DNA of 64,000 bases from a virus. The stretch covers positions 1 to 64,000 of the IMG/VR virus record IMGVR_UViG_3300025449_000010; one strand, given 5' to 3'. Below, piece after piece: positions 30,043-38,789 of this stretch. The position numbers and the translations under genes are program-made. Each line of letters opens with the position of its first letter. Position 1 is the first letter of the stretch. A model generated the notes under the pieces. That model was not told the origin of the DNA, ran no database searches, and saw only the letters and a list, made by a program, of their open reading frames with translations.

Positions 30043-30912
30043 ATGACCAACACACAGAAATCGACATACAACTACTTTGAATCTGCACCAGTAGATAATG
30101 CCGGTTTAGATCCAGTACAGGGTTTTGATATTGAAGTCTGGGCACAAGATACTGTAACAGGTGCTATCGCCTTATTTGGCAGATTTCAAACTATAACTCT
30201 CAGCGTACGTGATGCCACAGAGACCTATCTATGTCTAGGTGAACGTATGCCTACCTATCTCAATGGTGAAATACAAATTGCATGGGTATTAGAGCAAGGA
30301 TTAGTCGATATTAACTTTCTGAATCGTACTTTCGGATTATCCTCTATGACTCGTTCGAATCATATATCACGTGGACCTCGTTTTCAAATATCATTCGATG
30401 TATCTGCAGCTGAATTAGATATATGGACAGAAACAGGAAGTAGTGGAAGAACACAAAATACCAATGCCAGCGATTTATTTGGAACTACTAACACTATTAA
30501 CAGTGATTGGCAATTTCAAGGCGGATATGGAGGAGGAACAACTAACCGTCTGAATAACGTACAAGTTCCTACTACTGTCAGAACTCAAGGACGTATTGAA
30601 TTACAGAGATGTAAGGTAGATTCTATCTCAATGGGCGCTATGTCAGGTAGGAGAGCAGCAGCTCTTCGCTGGGAAGGTGTTGCTGAAGGATGGGTTTCAA
30701 GTATTAATACACTGCAAACTTACAGAGCTACTAACCTCTCGAATCAGGTAAATGATCTGCCACCTACTGCCTATCAAGGTTTTGATCAGACACAAATAGC
30801 TGGTGCTGCTGCTCAAGGAAATACAGGACAAGAAGGAGTTATATTTGCGCCTGGAACAGTTACTAGTAATAGTAATGCTACATTACCTCCCACAGTTGTT
30901 AATCTTTACTAA
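30043..30912 (+). CDS. Tail tube protein (gp19-like)
   Basis: 289 residues directly after the sheath, the standard gene order. The N-terminal half shows the tube beta-barrel pattern (GRFQTITLSVRDATETYL ... YLNGEIQIAWVLEQGLVDI). Residues 140-180 are a Gly/Asn/Thr-rich loop and the last 50 a flexible tail, making it longer than T4 gp19 (163). It forms the inner conduit for DNA. It shares the sheath's AT-rich composition and lies in the same small transcription unit. Confidence 0.85.
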   Translation: MTNTQKSTYNYFESAPVDNAGLDPVQGFDIEVWAQDTVTGAIALFGRFQTITLSVRDATETYLCLGERMPTYLNGEIQIAWVLEQGLVDINFLNRTFGLSSMTRSNHISRGPRFQISFDVSAAELDIWTETGSSGRTQNTNASDLFGTTNTINSDWQFQGGYGGGTTNRLNNVQVPTTVRTQGRIELQRCKVDSISMGAMSGRRAAALRWEGVAEGWVSSINTLQTYRATNLSNQVNDLPPTAYQGFDQTQIAGAAAQGNTGQEGVIFAPGTVTSNSNATLPPTVVNLY

Positions 30913-31094
30913 TGTTCTTCTGCCAGCCCAAGGTAGATAAGCTCTCAGGACTGGGGAAGATACTGGGCTGGTCTATCAGTGAGGAACGCTATCACAGTGC
31001 TGCTGGTATCAAGCTGTTCTAGGAACTAGCTGCTGAGCAGGGTAGATTGACAGATAGTCAGATACTCCTGTTGGTTAAGACTGCATACAAATAG
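30912..31094 (+). pseudogene. Small ORF interrupted by an in-frame amber codon
   Basis: The ATG overlaps the tube gene's stop (TAATG). 36 codons lead to TAG at 31020-31022, then the same frame continues for 23 codons to TAG at 31092-31094. Both halves have matching GC-rich codon use, and the part after the amber (ELAAEQGRLTDSQILLLVK) reads as a natural helix continuing KLF. A single CAG-to-TAG change would explain it. Genes after the tube often encode tail-assembly chaperones made by recoding, so readthrough is an alternative to decay. TAG is a normal terminator of other genes here. Confidence 0.45.
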
Positions 31095-31108
31095 CTCAAT
31101 ATAATAAA

Positions 31109-31136
31109 GAGGCTGGAATACCAGCTTCTTTTTTTT
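31109..31136 (+). terminator. Rho-independent terminator after tail tube unit
   Basis: Stem GAGGCTGG / CCAGCTTC (8 pairs, one G-T) around an AATA loop, followed by eight T residues at 31129-31136, with A residues upstream that can extend the stem. It lies directly before the ATG of the hub gene at 31137. Confidence 0.8.
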
Positions 31137-33185
31137 ATGAAAATATATACTCCAGAAGCACCAATACCGGCTGCAGTAGTTACCCTGGCATCCGGTAAGG
31201 ATCAGAGGCAATGTGCTCAGCCTATTATATTTAGTACATTACCTGGTGCCGCCCCCTATAGCAATACAGCACCATGGATGATTAAATCAGTAGATGTCAC
31301 CCTACTGAGAGACTGGAACTGCGGTCAGTTCAGTCTACTGCTGGCAATTCCCATGGGAGAAAAACTGGGTGCTGTACCCAAGATGCCCGATGTCAGTCAG
31401 TGGCGAGGACCCAAGAACAGCAAGGATGGTTATGTATATCTATCTCCAGAGGATGAAATACGGATATACATGGGATATGTGCCACCAGGTACTGCGGAAA
31501 TTACATATGACATGCTAGACTCAGTTCCCTTCACAGTGAAGGCCCATGATACGTATACCAGCGATCAAGTAGGCAAGACCCAGTCTCCTGCTATAAACTC
31601 TTCTCCAGATAAACCCCTGGCACCTGTCTTCTGGGGTTTCATAGATAGAATAGACTACATGATGGATGAGAAGGGTATTCAGTGTTTCATACAGGGTCGT
31701 GATAGAGTACGCGCCCTTATGGACACTAAAATACTTAATATAGATGCCTTCACAGGTTCTAGTGACATAGCTGAAATAGGTGGAAGTAAGACAGGAAGAC
31801 GTGAACAGATATTATTAGATGTAGCCAATGCTGCGGTAGGGAGTGTCTTAACTGGCGAAATAACTCTAAATGATCTTAAAAATACTCCCGGCTGCTGGCG
31901 TTATATAGTCAGGGGATATGAATTTCTGGGTTATCCATACGATAGCAGCACGGATAAGGCAAAAAATAGCAATAAATATCAAAAGACCAATATCAACGAT
32001 AGTTCAGATAGTGCAGCTCAGACAAGTGTTAGTCGCAATTTAATACCTGTTGAGGGTCCAGCACTGTGGTCTCTGACAGCATCAATGAGTCAAATACCAG
32101 ATGCAGCCTCCGCCACTGAGACATCTAGTATTAAATTTCATAGATGGGTGCAACGTCCACCTATTCAGAAGGGTGTAGGAGGCGTATATGAGGTATTCAA
32201 TAAGATTCCACTGGAGATTATTCACTATCTAGCCAATACTGAGGACAGTGTTACAGACTTCTACTGCAGCCATGTCAATGGGGAATTTGTCTTTGCTCCA
32301 TCATTCCTAGACATCAGTGGATTGCAAGATGAAGAGCGCAATTACCGTACCTACTACTTCTTAACCTCTCCTACTGGAAATTCTCCCTCCGCTGCTCAGA
32401 TGATTAAAAAACTGAGAGCCAGCACTACCAGTCTGGGTATGTATAATCGCTTCGCTGTCTTAGCATCTGGAAACAGTCAGGCAAGTGGCAGTACTGTCAA
32501 TGATCTTAAAGCCATACTAGATGCCTCACCTAATCTACTGAAGGGACGAGATGTTAATCCTCCCTGCCGCACTGTTGTAATACCTGAAGATAATCTAGAT
32601 CAAGCGCAATCAGTAACTGCCAATGCCATGAGCATGGCACTCAGCTATGCAGAAGTAATGGCCAGGGATTCATCTGGAGTTGCCTTCACCATAATGGGAG
32701 ATCCAACTTTCTTCCCAGGGGAAGCCGTAATTATATACAATACAGGTCTACATGACGATGGAGTAGAGGTAGCAGATATATCTAAAACTACTCTGGGTAT
32801 AGATTACTCTAAGTCAGTAATAAATTTTACACAGAACATCAACAGTCTCCTACCCCAGGGTACAGGTGAAGGTAATGGGGATAAGAATGTTACCAATCCC
32901 TTCCTGGTGTCAGCACTGAGTAATAAATTGGGTAAGGGAAAGTTGGATACTACTAATCCGTACAGTAAAGCTATAACCTGGGCACAGGGTGCTATCACAT
33001 CTCCTGACATGAAAGATACCTCAGGTAAATCAACTGGTGTAGCAGGTCCACTGGCTGTAGACAGAAACACGACTAATTCGAGTTGTCCACCTGTATATAA
33101 AATACGCTCTATCCGCCATGTATTAACTACAGCTGGATCTGATGCTGGATTTACAACTAGCCTATTGGGTACTACAGAGCTATGA
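31137..33185 (+). CDS. Baseplate hub protein (gp27/GPD-like)
   Basis: 682 residues. The final segment (YKIRSIRHVLTTAGSDAGFTTSLLG) is the characteristic C-terminal strand pair of hub proteins of the T4 gp27 / P2 GPD / VgrG kind, and the section near residues 100-200 (PVFWGFIDRI ... IQCFIQGRDRVRALMD) matches their first barrel. Hub trimers join the tube to the spike. The ATG directly follows the terminator's T run and lacks a purine ribosome site, so either the start is leaderless-like or translation is tied to readthrough. It overlaps the next gene by 4 bases (ATGA). Confidence 0.75.
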   Translation: MKIYTPEAPIPAAVVTLASGKDQRQCAQPIIFSTLPGAAPYSNTAPWMIKSVDVTLLRDWNCGQFSLLLAIPMGEKLGAVPKMPDVSQWRGPKNSKDGYVYLSPEDEIRIYMGYVPPGTAEITYDMLDSVPFTVKAHDTYTSDQVGKTQSPAINSSPDKPLAPVFWGFIDRIDYMMDEKGIQCFIQGRDRVRALMDTKILNIDAFTGSSDIAEIGGSKTGRREQILLDVANAAVGSVLTGEITLNDLKNTPGCWRYIVRGYEFLGYPYDSSTDKAKNSNKYQKTNINDSSDSAAQTSVSRNLIPVEGPALWSLTASMSQIPDAASATETSSIKFHRWVQRPPIQKGVGGVYEVFNKIPLEIIHYLANTEDSVTDFYCSHVNGEFVFAPSFLDISGLQDEERNYRTYYFLTSPTGNSPSAAQMIKKLRASTTSLGMYNRFAVLASGNSQASGSTVNDLKAILDASPNLLKGRDVNPPCRTVVIPEDNLDQAQSVTANAMSMALSYAEVMARDSSGVAFTIMGDPTFFPGEAVIIYNTGLHDDGVEVADISKTTLGIDYSKSVINFTQNINSLLPQGTGEGNGDKNVTNPFLVSALSNKLGKGKLDTTNPYSKAITWAQGAITSPDMKDTSGKSTGVAGPLAVDRNTTNSSCPPVYKIRSIRHVLTTAGSDAGFTTSLLGTTEL

Positions 33186-35101
33186 GCAGTCTACTATCCT
33201 ATGCAGAGAGTAATGCCTTCCGTTCTCAAAATAGCGTTAACTACTCCATACCCCAGGTTAAGGAGGCCTATGCAGGACTCACCTATGGTATAGTTCAGGC
33301 CTGCACCAGAGAAAACCATGCGCTCCAGGTCTATGATGTGATGCTGATGGAGGCAGGTGGAACTACCATATCTGCAGTTGCAATCAGCAGTATCACTGGT
33401 GGGGGCGGCGCCGGCGAATTTCGCAGACTACGTAAGGGCGATGTGGCTATAGTTGGATTCAGGAAGGGCAACCTGAATGAGGGCTACATACTGGGAATAC
33501 AGGCTGAAATACCTGGTAACTACAGTAATAGACTCAACCTGGGCTACATACCTCCAATCAGTGCTCAGTCCAGCAGCAGTGATCCCAAGTGGGGCACATC
33601 CACCTACAACACCAATGACCATGCCTCATTCCTGACTCATGGAATAGATGGACACTGGAATGGCTACAGCTCATATTTCAATGGTACCTATGATGATCCA
33701 CAGAATCACACCAGTCCAGTGGATGCCAAGACAGCATCACCTCAGTTCTCTGGGGTAGACTACCGTATCAATGGTGACAAGGTAACCTACTGCAATGGAG
33801 CCAATATAACCTATGCAGAGAGCAATATATCTGTGCTTCAGGGTACAACTGAGACTATTCAGACTCGCCTACTCAGTTTTGCCCGCTACTACTGTGACAG
33901 AGCTGCTGCCTATGTCGGCGGCACTCCCCTGACCATAGATGCAAACACCACCAGTCAGCAGGTCAAGGATCAGATAGCACCTCTGACTAAATCTCCAGCT
34001 GTCCCCACCATAGCCCCATCTGGGCTAGTTGGACGTGGGTTTTTCAGCCAGGCTCATCTGGCCATGCGGGAACTAGACCTATGTGCCGCCTTCATAGATG
34101 AGGCTCGTAATGCTGCTGCCTGCGGTGCAGTTCAGCAGGCCACCCTGGCTAACATGTCTAATTCAGCTGCTAATCCCACCAACCCCAGCAATCCTAATAC
34201 CCCACTCAATGTGGCAGCAGGTAATTTCAAGGCCTTCCTGAATACTGCTGTTCATGGATCAGTGCATCCTACAGATGGACAGAATCAGGTAAATCAAGAC
34301 ACTACAGGAGGTATGTGGTCTACTACTGGCAGACTGCAGTCTGTAACTAACAATATAATCATAGCCCCAGGGCATGCCGGTAACTGTGATGCTTCTGCCA
34401 ATGGCTGCCTATATTATGCTCCTCTTAACAGGGGAACACATAATTATAGTAGTATAAAATGGGGAAATGGTGCAAACGGAGCATTACAGACTGATGTCAC
34501 GTATATAGGTCATAATCGAACCCTGGAGAGTGCTATTCTTCAGATGCTCATGCCCTTGATGCAGAATGCACTACAGAATGCAGGCTTCAATGTATCCATA
34601 GTCAATGTGGATCTGGGACACGACTGGGATGAAGCCTTTGACATAATGCGGCAGAATGCTTCAGGCAACAATGCCTTCACCATAGAATTTCACTTCACTG
34701 ACTATAATGAATCTCAACACAGTGGAGTCTTACCGCCTAATATAGCAACTGGTACAGATAAAACCCTCAGTGGCAGCGGTATTAGCGCATACGATATAGC
34801 ATTATCTCAGGGTATAGATGGAATATCTGGATTTGGAGCCTATAGTCAGGACTGGAGAGACACTCTGGCTGGACCACGCCGTGGAGTTACGCTACTGGAA
34901 CTAGGAAGAATAAATGATCAGAATCTAGAAACACTGGTCAGAAGTGCCCTGGGAACACCCAATTCTGCCAGTGCGCAGCAGCAGGTGAATGCAATATTAA
35001 CCAGCTATTCTACTAAGGTAGCCAGTCTACTACAGGCTACCTATAAACTATACCAATCAAGTACAACTACTCCCAGCACTACCATAACTCCTGCCCCCTA
35101 A
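33182..35101 (+). CDS. Baseplate spike-type protein with N-acetylmuramoyl-L-alanine amidase (Amidase_3) domain
   Basis: 639 residues. The first 110 resemble the OB-fold of spike proteins (YGIVQACTREN ... LRKGDVAIVGFRKGNLNEGYILG). The C-terminal 260 look like a zinc amidase of the Amidase_3 family: APGHAG with His near residue 398, Glu near 448, IEFHF with His near 504, and the catalytic-type Glu in LLELG near 573. It would cut the amide bond between muramic acid and the peptide stem during tail penetration. It is coupled to hub and to the next amidase by 4- and 1-base overlaps. Confidence 0.75.
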   Translation: MSSLLSYAESNAFRSQNSVNYSIPQVKEAYAGLTYGIVQACTRENHALQVYDVMLMEAGGTTISAVAISSITGGGGAGEFRRLRKGDVAIVGFRKGNLNEGYILGIQAEIPGNYSNRLNLGYIPPISAQSSSSDPKWGTSTYNTNDHASFLTHGIDGHWNGYSSYFNGTYDDPQNHTSPVDAKTASPQFSGVDYRINGDKVTYCNGANITYAESNISVLQGTTETIQTRLLSFARYYCDRAAAYVGGTPLTIDANTTSQQVKDQIAPLTKSPAVPTIAPSGLVGRGFFSQAHLAMRELDLCAAFIDEARNAAACGAVQQATLANMSNSAANPTNPSNPNTPLNVAAGNFKAFLNTAVHGSVHPTDGQNQVNQDTTGGMWSTTGRLQSVTNNIIIAPGHAGNCDASANGCLYYAPLNRGTHNYSSIKWGNGANGALQTDVTYIGHNRTLESAILQMLMPLMQNALQNAGFNVSIVNVDLGHDWDEAFDIMRQNASGNNAFTIEFHFTDYNESQHSGVLPPNIATGTDKTLSGSGISAYDIALSQGIDGISGFGAYSQDWRDTLAGPRRGVTLLELGRINDQNLETLVRSALGTPNSASAQQQVNAILTSYSTKVASLLQATYKLYQSSTTTPSTTITPAP

Positions 35102-35694
35102 TGCCTCTTAATTCTGTATACAATCCCATGCACTGGGGCAATTCCACTCCCAGAAAATGTCAGCCGGAGATAGTGGTATTACATGAAACCAATGTGTCCC
35201 TGGATGCTGCCCTGCAGTATCTGCGTAGACCTATCAATACCGGCTACCACTACATAGTTGCAGAATCCGGTGCCGCCCACCTACTCTGTCCAATAGATCG
35301 TCTCATATACGCCGCAACACCCTCTCAACATTCCAGATACGGCAGACACACAGACCTGGTGGCTGTGCATATAGCACTGGAGACCAGACGGGAGCGTGGC
35401 TACAGTGCCGCCCAATATCAGACCCTGTCAGACCTCCTCAATGCCCTGCAGCTCCCATCTGTATTCCACAGAGATATACATACTGGCATAGAGCCCCGGC
35501 TAGACCCCAGAGACTTTGACTACTCCCTACTGCCAACCAGTGACAATACTGACACAGGAATATACCTGACTCCTGAGCTAGATGCCATCCTCTATTCAGT
35601 CACAGGCACGCATGACCTGAGCTATCTAGACAGTCCAGATATTCCAGTTAAACTAATCCCAGTCAGAGAATATGCCCTTAACCGATCTAGGTAA
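35101..35694 (+). CDS. N-acetylmuramoyl-L-alanine amidase (Amidase_2/PGRP type)
   Basis: 197 residues. It shows the Amidase_2 pattern: VVLHET with zinc-type H28; the GYHYIV strand with H50; FHRDI with H123; and a following DPRDFD with D135. This enzyme class hydrolyses the same bond as the amidase encoded upstream but has an unrelated fold. The last 50 residues are an extra region of unknown role. No signal peptide, consistent with delivery on the virion or through a holin rather than secretion. The start overlaps the previous stop (TAATG). Confidence 0.8.
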   Translation: MPLNSVYNPMHWGNSTPRKCQPEIVVLHETNVSLDAALQYLRRPINTGYHYIVAESGAAHLLCPIDRLIYAATPSQHSRYGRHTDLVAVHIALETRRERGYSAAQYQTLSDLLNALQLPSVFHRDIHTGIEPRLDPRDFDYSLLPTSDNTDTGIYLTPELDAILYSVTGTHDLSYLDSPDIPVKLIPVREYALNRSR

Positions 35695-37060
35695 TGCCGT
35701 CATCAATAAGGCAGCTCAGCTCCCCTCCACCTGCCCTAACGGCGGACAGGGTCAGATGAAATTACCTGCAGACCAGGTAGAACAGGTCAGGTCTAACATC
35801 AATGCCCTGGCTGATAAGTATGGATGCTCAGCAGATGGACTGACTGCCATCATCGTCAATGAATGTAGTTTCGACTACAGGGAATGGGGTGGGAGCGGGG
35901 GCGTCTACTTCGGTTATTTCCAGTGGTGTTCATCCAACAGCGGTGACTGTGCAGGTGAATGGGTCAGGACTGGACTAGCCCGACTGGGACAGAGTCAGCA
36001 GATAAATAGTATAGCCACAGTCAACGGTGCCGCCCAGACTGCCCCAGGAGGCCCATGTGACAACTACCTGAGCTACAATATAGCGCAGTGTAAGGGAATC
36101 AATACCGCAGATATTGCCAGCATATACCTATTAATTCTCTCACCAGCCTACTGTAACTACGGCGATACCACGCCACTGCCAATAGCGGGACAGCAGTCAC
36201 CTAACCTATACGACAGTAATGGGCATATAACCAAGGTTCAGATCAGAGCTGCCCTGGAGAAGGGTGCTCAGGACTTCACTAAAAGCACAGCATCTCTGGG
36301 AACTGGGTCTGGAGTGAATAACGGTGCAGGTACCTACTCCAGTGGGAACAGTGCTGGCTCTAGCTCTATTCCAGTTATATACTTCAATCCCACCCCAGTA
36401 GATCCCTACTACCCCACCAAGGTAATCTGGCAGGGAAGATCCGTCAACAAGATAGTCAGGGCAGCAGGTGGAGGTAATCTGACCTATCCCGGCGCCGCCC
36501 CTCCATCCAGTCCAACTGCAGGACAGGGTAACTCCACATCACTGGGTAAGAATATACCTGCAATGCCAGCAGGCTTCGTACCCACTCCTGCAACCAAGGG
36601 CAGCTTCGGAGATCCCCTACCCCAGCCCTACATAGTGACCAGTGAGTTTGGCGTGAACCGGGGAACCCATATACATGCAGGATTAGACCTGGTACCATCA
36701 TCAAGAAATATATTCGAGACACCGGTACTGAGCGCCACATCAGGTGTAGTAATCAGTGCAGGCTATGAAGCGGACTACACTAATCCCAGAGGAACAACAA
36801 GATGCGATGCCATGTATGCTGGAAAGGGCTTCGGTAGCTTAATTACTGTATACACCTACAATACAGCTCCAGGTGCTCCTGCCTATATACTGTATGGACA
36901 TGTTCTCAGATGGGATGTGAAGGCTGGAGATATAGTAACTAAGGGACAACCAATAGGACTCGTAGGCTGTGAGGGCGATTCCACTGGAGCTCATCTACAC
37001 TTCCAGGTCAATGATTCCAACAATACCCCCATCAATCCCCATAACTACCTGTCGACATGA
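35672..37060 (+). CDS. Dual-domain peptidoglycan hydrolase (lysozyme-like plus M23 peptidase)
   Basis: 462 residues. The N-terminal 180 look like a lytic-transglycosylase/lysozyme fold, with a catalytic-type Glu in IIVNECSFD and the aromatic block GGVYFGYFQW. A Ser/Gly/Pro linker (200-310) follows. The C-terminal 140 are a LytM/M23 metallopeptidase with H335-x3-D339 (HAGLD), a YGHV strand and H441-L-H443, the zinc ligands of the family. It would cut both glycan strands and cross-links. Third consecutive wall hydrolase; overlaps the previous gene by 23 bases and the next by 4. Confidence 0.8.
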   Translation: MPLTDLGNAVINKAAQLPSTCPNGGQGQMKLPADQVEQVRSNINALADKYGCSADGLTAIIVNECSFDYREWGGSGGVYFGYFQWCSSNSGDCAGEWVRTGLARLGQSQQINSIATVNGAAQTAPGGPCDNYLSYNIAQCKGINTADIASIYLLILSPAYCNYGDTTPLPIAGQQSPNLYDSNGHITKVQIRAALEKGAQDFTKSTASLGTGSGVNNGAGTYSSGNSAGSSSIPVIYFNPTPVDPYYPTKVIWQGRSVNKIVRAAGGGNLTYPGAAPPSSPTAGQGNSTSLGKNIPAMPAGFVPTPATKGSFGDPLPQPYIVTSEFGVNRGTHIHAGLDLVPSSRNIFETPVLSATSGVVISAGYEADYTNPRGTTRCDAMYAGKGFGSLITVYTYNTAPGAPAYILYGHVLRWDVKAGDIVTKGQPIGLVGCEGDSTGAHLHFQVNDSNNTPINPHNYLST

Positions 37061-37677
37061 GATCAGCAGTAACTAACTATGCCGCTTTCTACAGTAATGA
37101 TCCCAGCTATGACATGGATCACCTGGTCAGCCTGTCTGGGGGCGGCGCCGCCCAGGCATCCCTATTCAGTCAGCTCCTATCCTGGAATCTGACAGATGGG
37201 AATACAGGCTACCAGGACACCAATGCAGCCAAGGTGATGGCCATCACCCTGCCTCGTCAGATGAGAATAGCCATGCTGGGACTGTTGACCATGGTGGAGC
37301 TGAATATAGTAGCCAATAACTCCTCCATATCCTATATAGGCAGCACACCTGATCAACTCTATATACTCCAGGAGTCTATTCTCAATGAGATACCTAACCC
37401 GATAGTATCCAATATGCTCTCCGATGTAGGAAGTAACTATACAGAGCTAATGAACTATCTGTCTCTGGCGGCGCCGCCCACCACCTCTACCCCATACAGC
37501 GCAGTTAATAGCCTATTTCAACAGGCCAATTACAGTAATGATACCTATATGGGCATGGCAGTTAACAGTGATAATGTCACAGCAGCAGGACTACTCTGGG
37601 AATATTTTAACTACCCCAATCAGTTACTGCCCACTGTTCAGAACATAGTATCCACATATATCAGCAATACCCGATGA
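37057..37677 (+). CDS. Hypothetical baseplate/tail protein
   Basis: 206 residues joined to both neighbours by ATGA overlaps. It is helical, with a methionine-rich hydrophobic stretch (MRIAMLGLLTMVELNIV) around residues 67-90 that could be a packing helix rather than a membrane span. No family recognised. Position between the wall hydrolases and the needle-like protein indicates a baseplate-associated role. Confidence 0.6.
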   Translation: MRSAVTNYAAFYSNDPSYDMDHLVSLSGGGAAQASLFSQLLSWNLTDGNTGYQDTNAAKVMAITLPRQMRIAMLGLLTMVELNIVANNSSISYIGSTPDQLYILQESILNEIPNPIVSNMLSDVGSNYTELMNYLSLAAPPTTSTPYSAVNSLFQQANYSNDTYMGMAVNSDNVTAAGLLWEYFNYPNQLLPTVQNIVSTYISNTR

Positions 37678-38789
37678 CATCTCCAATTCAATACCTAGAC
37701 CTGATACCAGTAGCTACTATTGATAATACCGATGTCAATCACCATGCTCAGCTAACACTGGGCATGGACATAGCATCTACTGTGACTCAGATTGGTACTC
37801 AGATAGCCAGGATGCAGTCCCAGGCAGGTTCTGATATCAACACTAATATATCCCTGGCAGCAGAAGCCCTGCTCTACACCCTGTACATTACCAGCACGAT
37901 AGCCACTCCTGATGCCCAGGGCCTGACACCACACTGGTCGAAGATCAGAAGCATCCCGATACTGCCAGATTCACAGACCCTAATTACCAGAATGCAGGGT
38001 TCAGGTAGTAACTGGGCAGGTACATATGGGAGTCTGGGTTACTACACAGTGCACTGCACGGTGCCGCCCTACATCCACTCTACTGCCCTGGTAGATATGG
38101 CTATCGGGCAGATGACATCGGTGTCTCTGTCACTGCAACCATGGGTAGCAGCTCGTACCTCCGACCTAGACCTCAATATCTACAACAGTCTCTTCCAGAT
38201 ACTATCACCTGTAACACCTGCCGTCAGGCTACTAGACTTCCTGCAGGTATGGGTAGAACCGCTACTGACCCAGACAGTAACTGAACCGACCCTACTGTCC
38301 ATACAGTCTGTACTCCGCAACTACGTCATCACCAGTTATGACCTGGATAGCTGGTCATGGAAAATGCTGCATTCCGCATTATCACCATCCATACAGTCAG
38401 CTATAGATGAAATCATCGGCTATGCCCTGAGACCTACTGCAGTATCTGATACCCCTGAGGGACAGTGGCTGCAGGCCCTATATGGCGCTATGCCATCAGG
38501 CAGCACATCCGGTATACTCAGCGATGCCAATCTATTCATATCTAACCTGACTCCTCCTGGGGGATTTAACCTGCTGTTGGTGGGCATAGCTGCTGACCTA
38601 CTGAATAGGGCAGTCATACAGCTAACCAATAGTACCACTATTACCAATTCAGTAGCCTACGAGCTATATCGGGCAGGACTACTCCTGCGCAGGTCTAATC
38701 TAGATATACTCGTGGCAATAGGACATAACCTGGGAATACTATCTCAGATACAGGACACATTACCAGTTCAGGTTAGGAGTCTATTATGA
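37674..38789 (+). CDS. Hypothetical baseplate/tail protein
   Basis: 371 residues, ATGA overlaps at both ends. It is predominantly helical and leucine/isoleucine-rich, without charge clusters or recognisable catalytic residues. It resembles no family I know. Part of the baseplate operon by coupling and codon use. Confidence 0.6.
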   Translation: MTSPIQYLDLIPVATIDNTDVNHHAQLTLGMDIASTVTQIGTQIARMQSQAGSDINTNISLAAEALLYTLYITSTIATPDAQGLTPHWSKIRSIPILPDSQTLITRMQGSGSNWAGTYGSLGYYTVHCTVPPYIHSTALVDMAIGQMTSVSLSLQPWVAARTSDLDLNIYNSLFQILSPVTPAVRLLDFLQVWVEPLLTQTVTEPTLLSIQSVLRNYVITSYDLDSWSWKMLHSALSPSIQSAIDEIIGYALRPTAVSDTPEGQWLQALYGAMPSGSTSGILSDANLFISNLTPPGGFNLLLVGIAADLLNRAVIQLTNSTTITNSVAYELYRAGLLLRRSNLDILVAIGHNLGILSQIQDTLPVQVRSLL

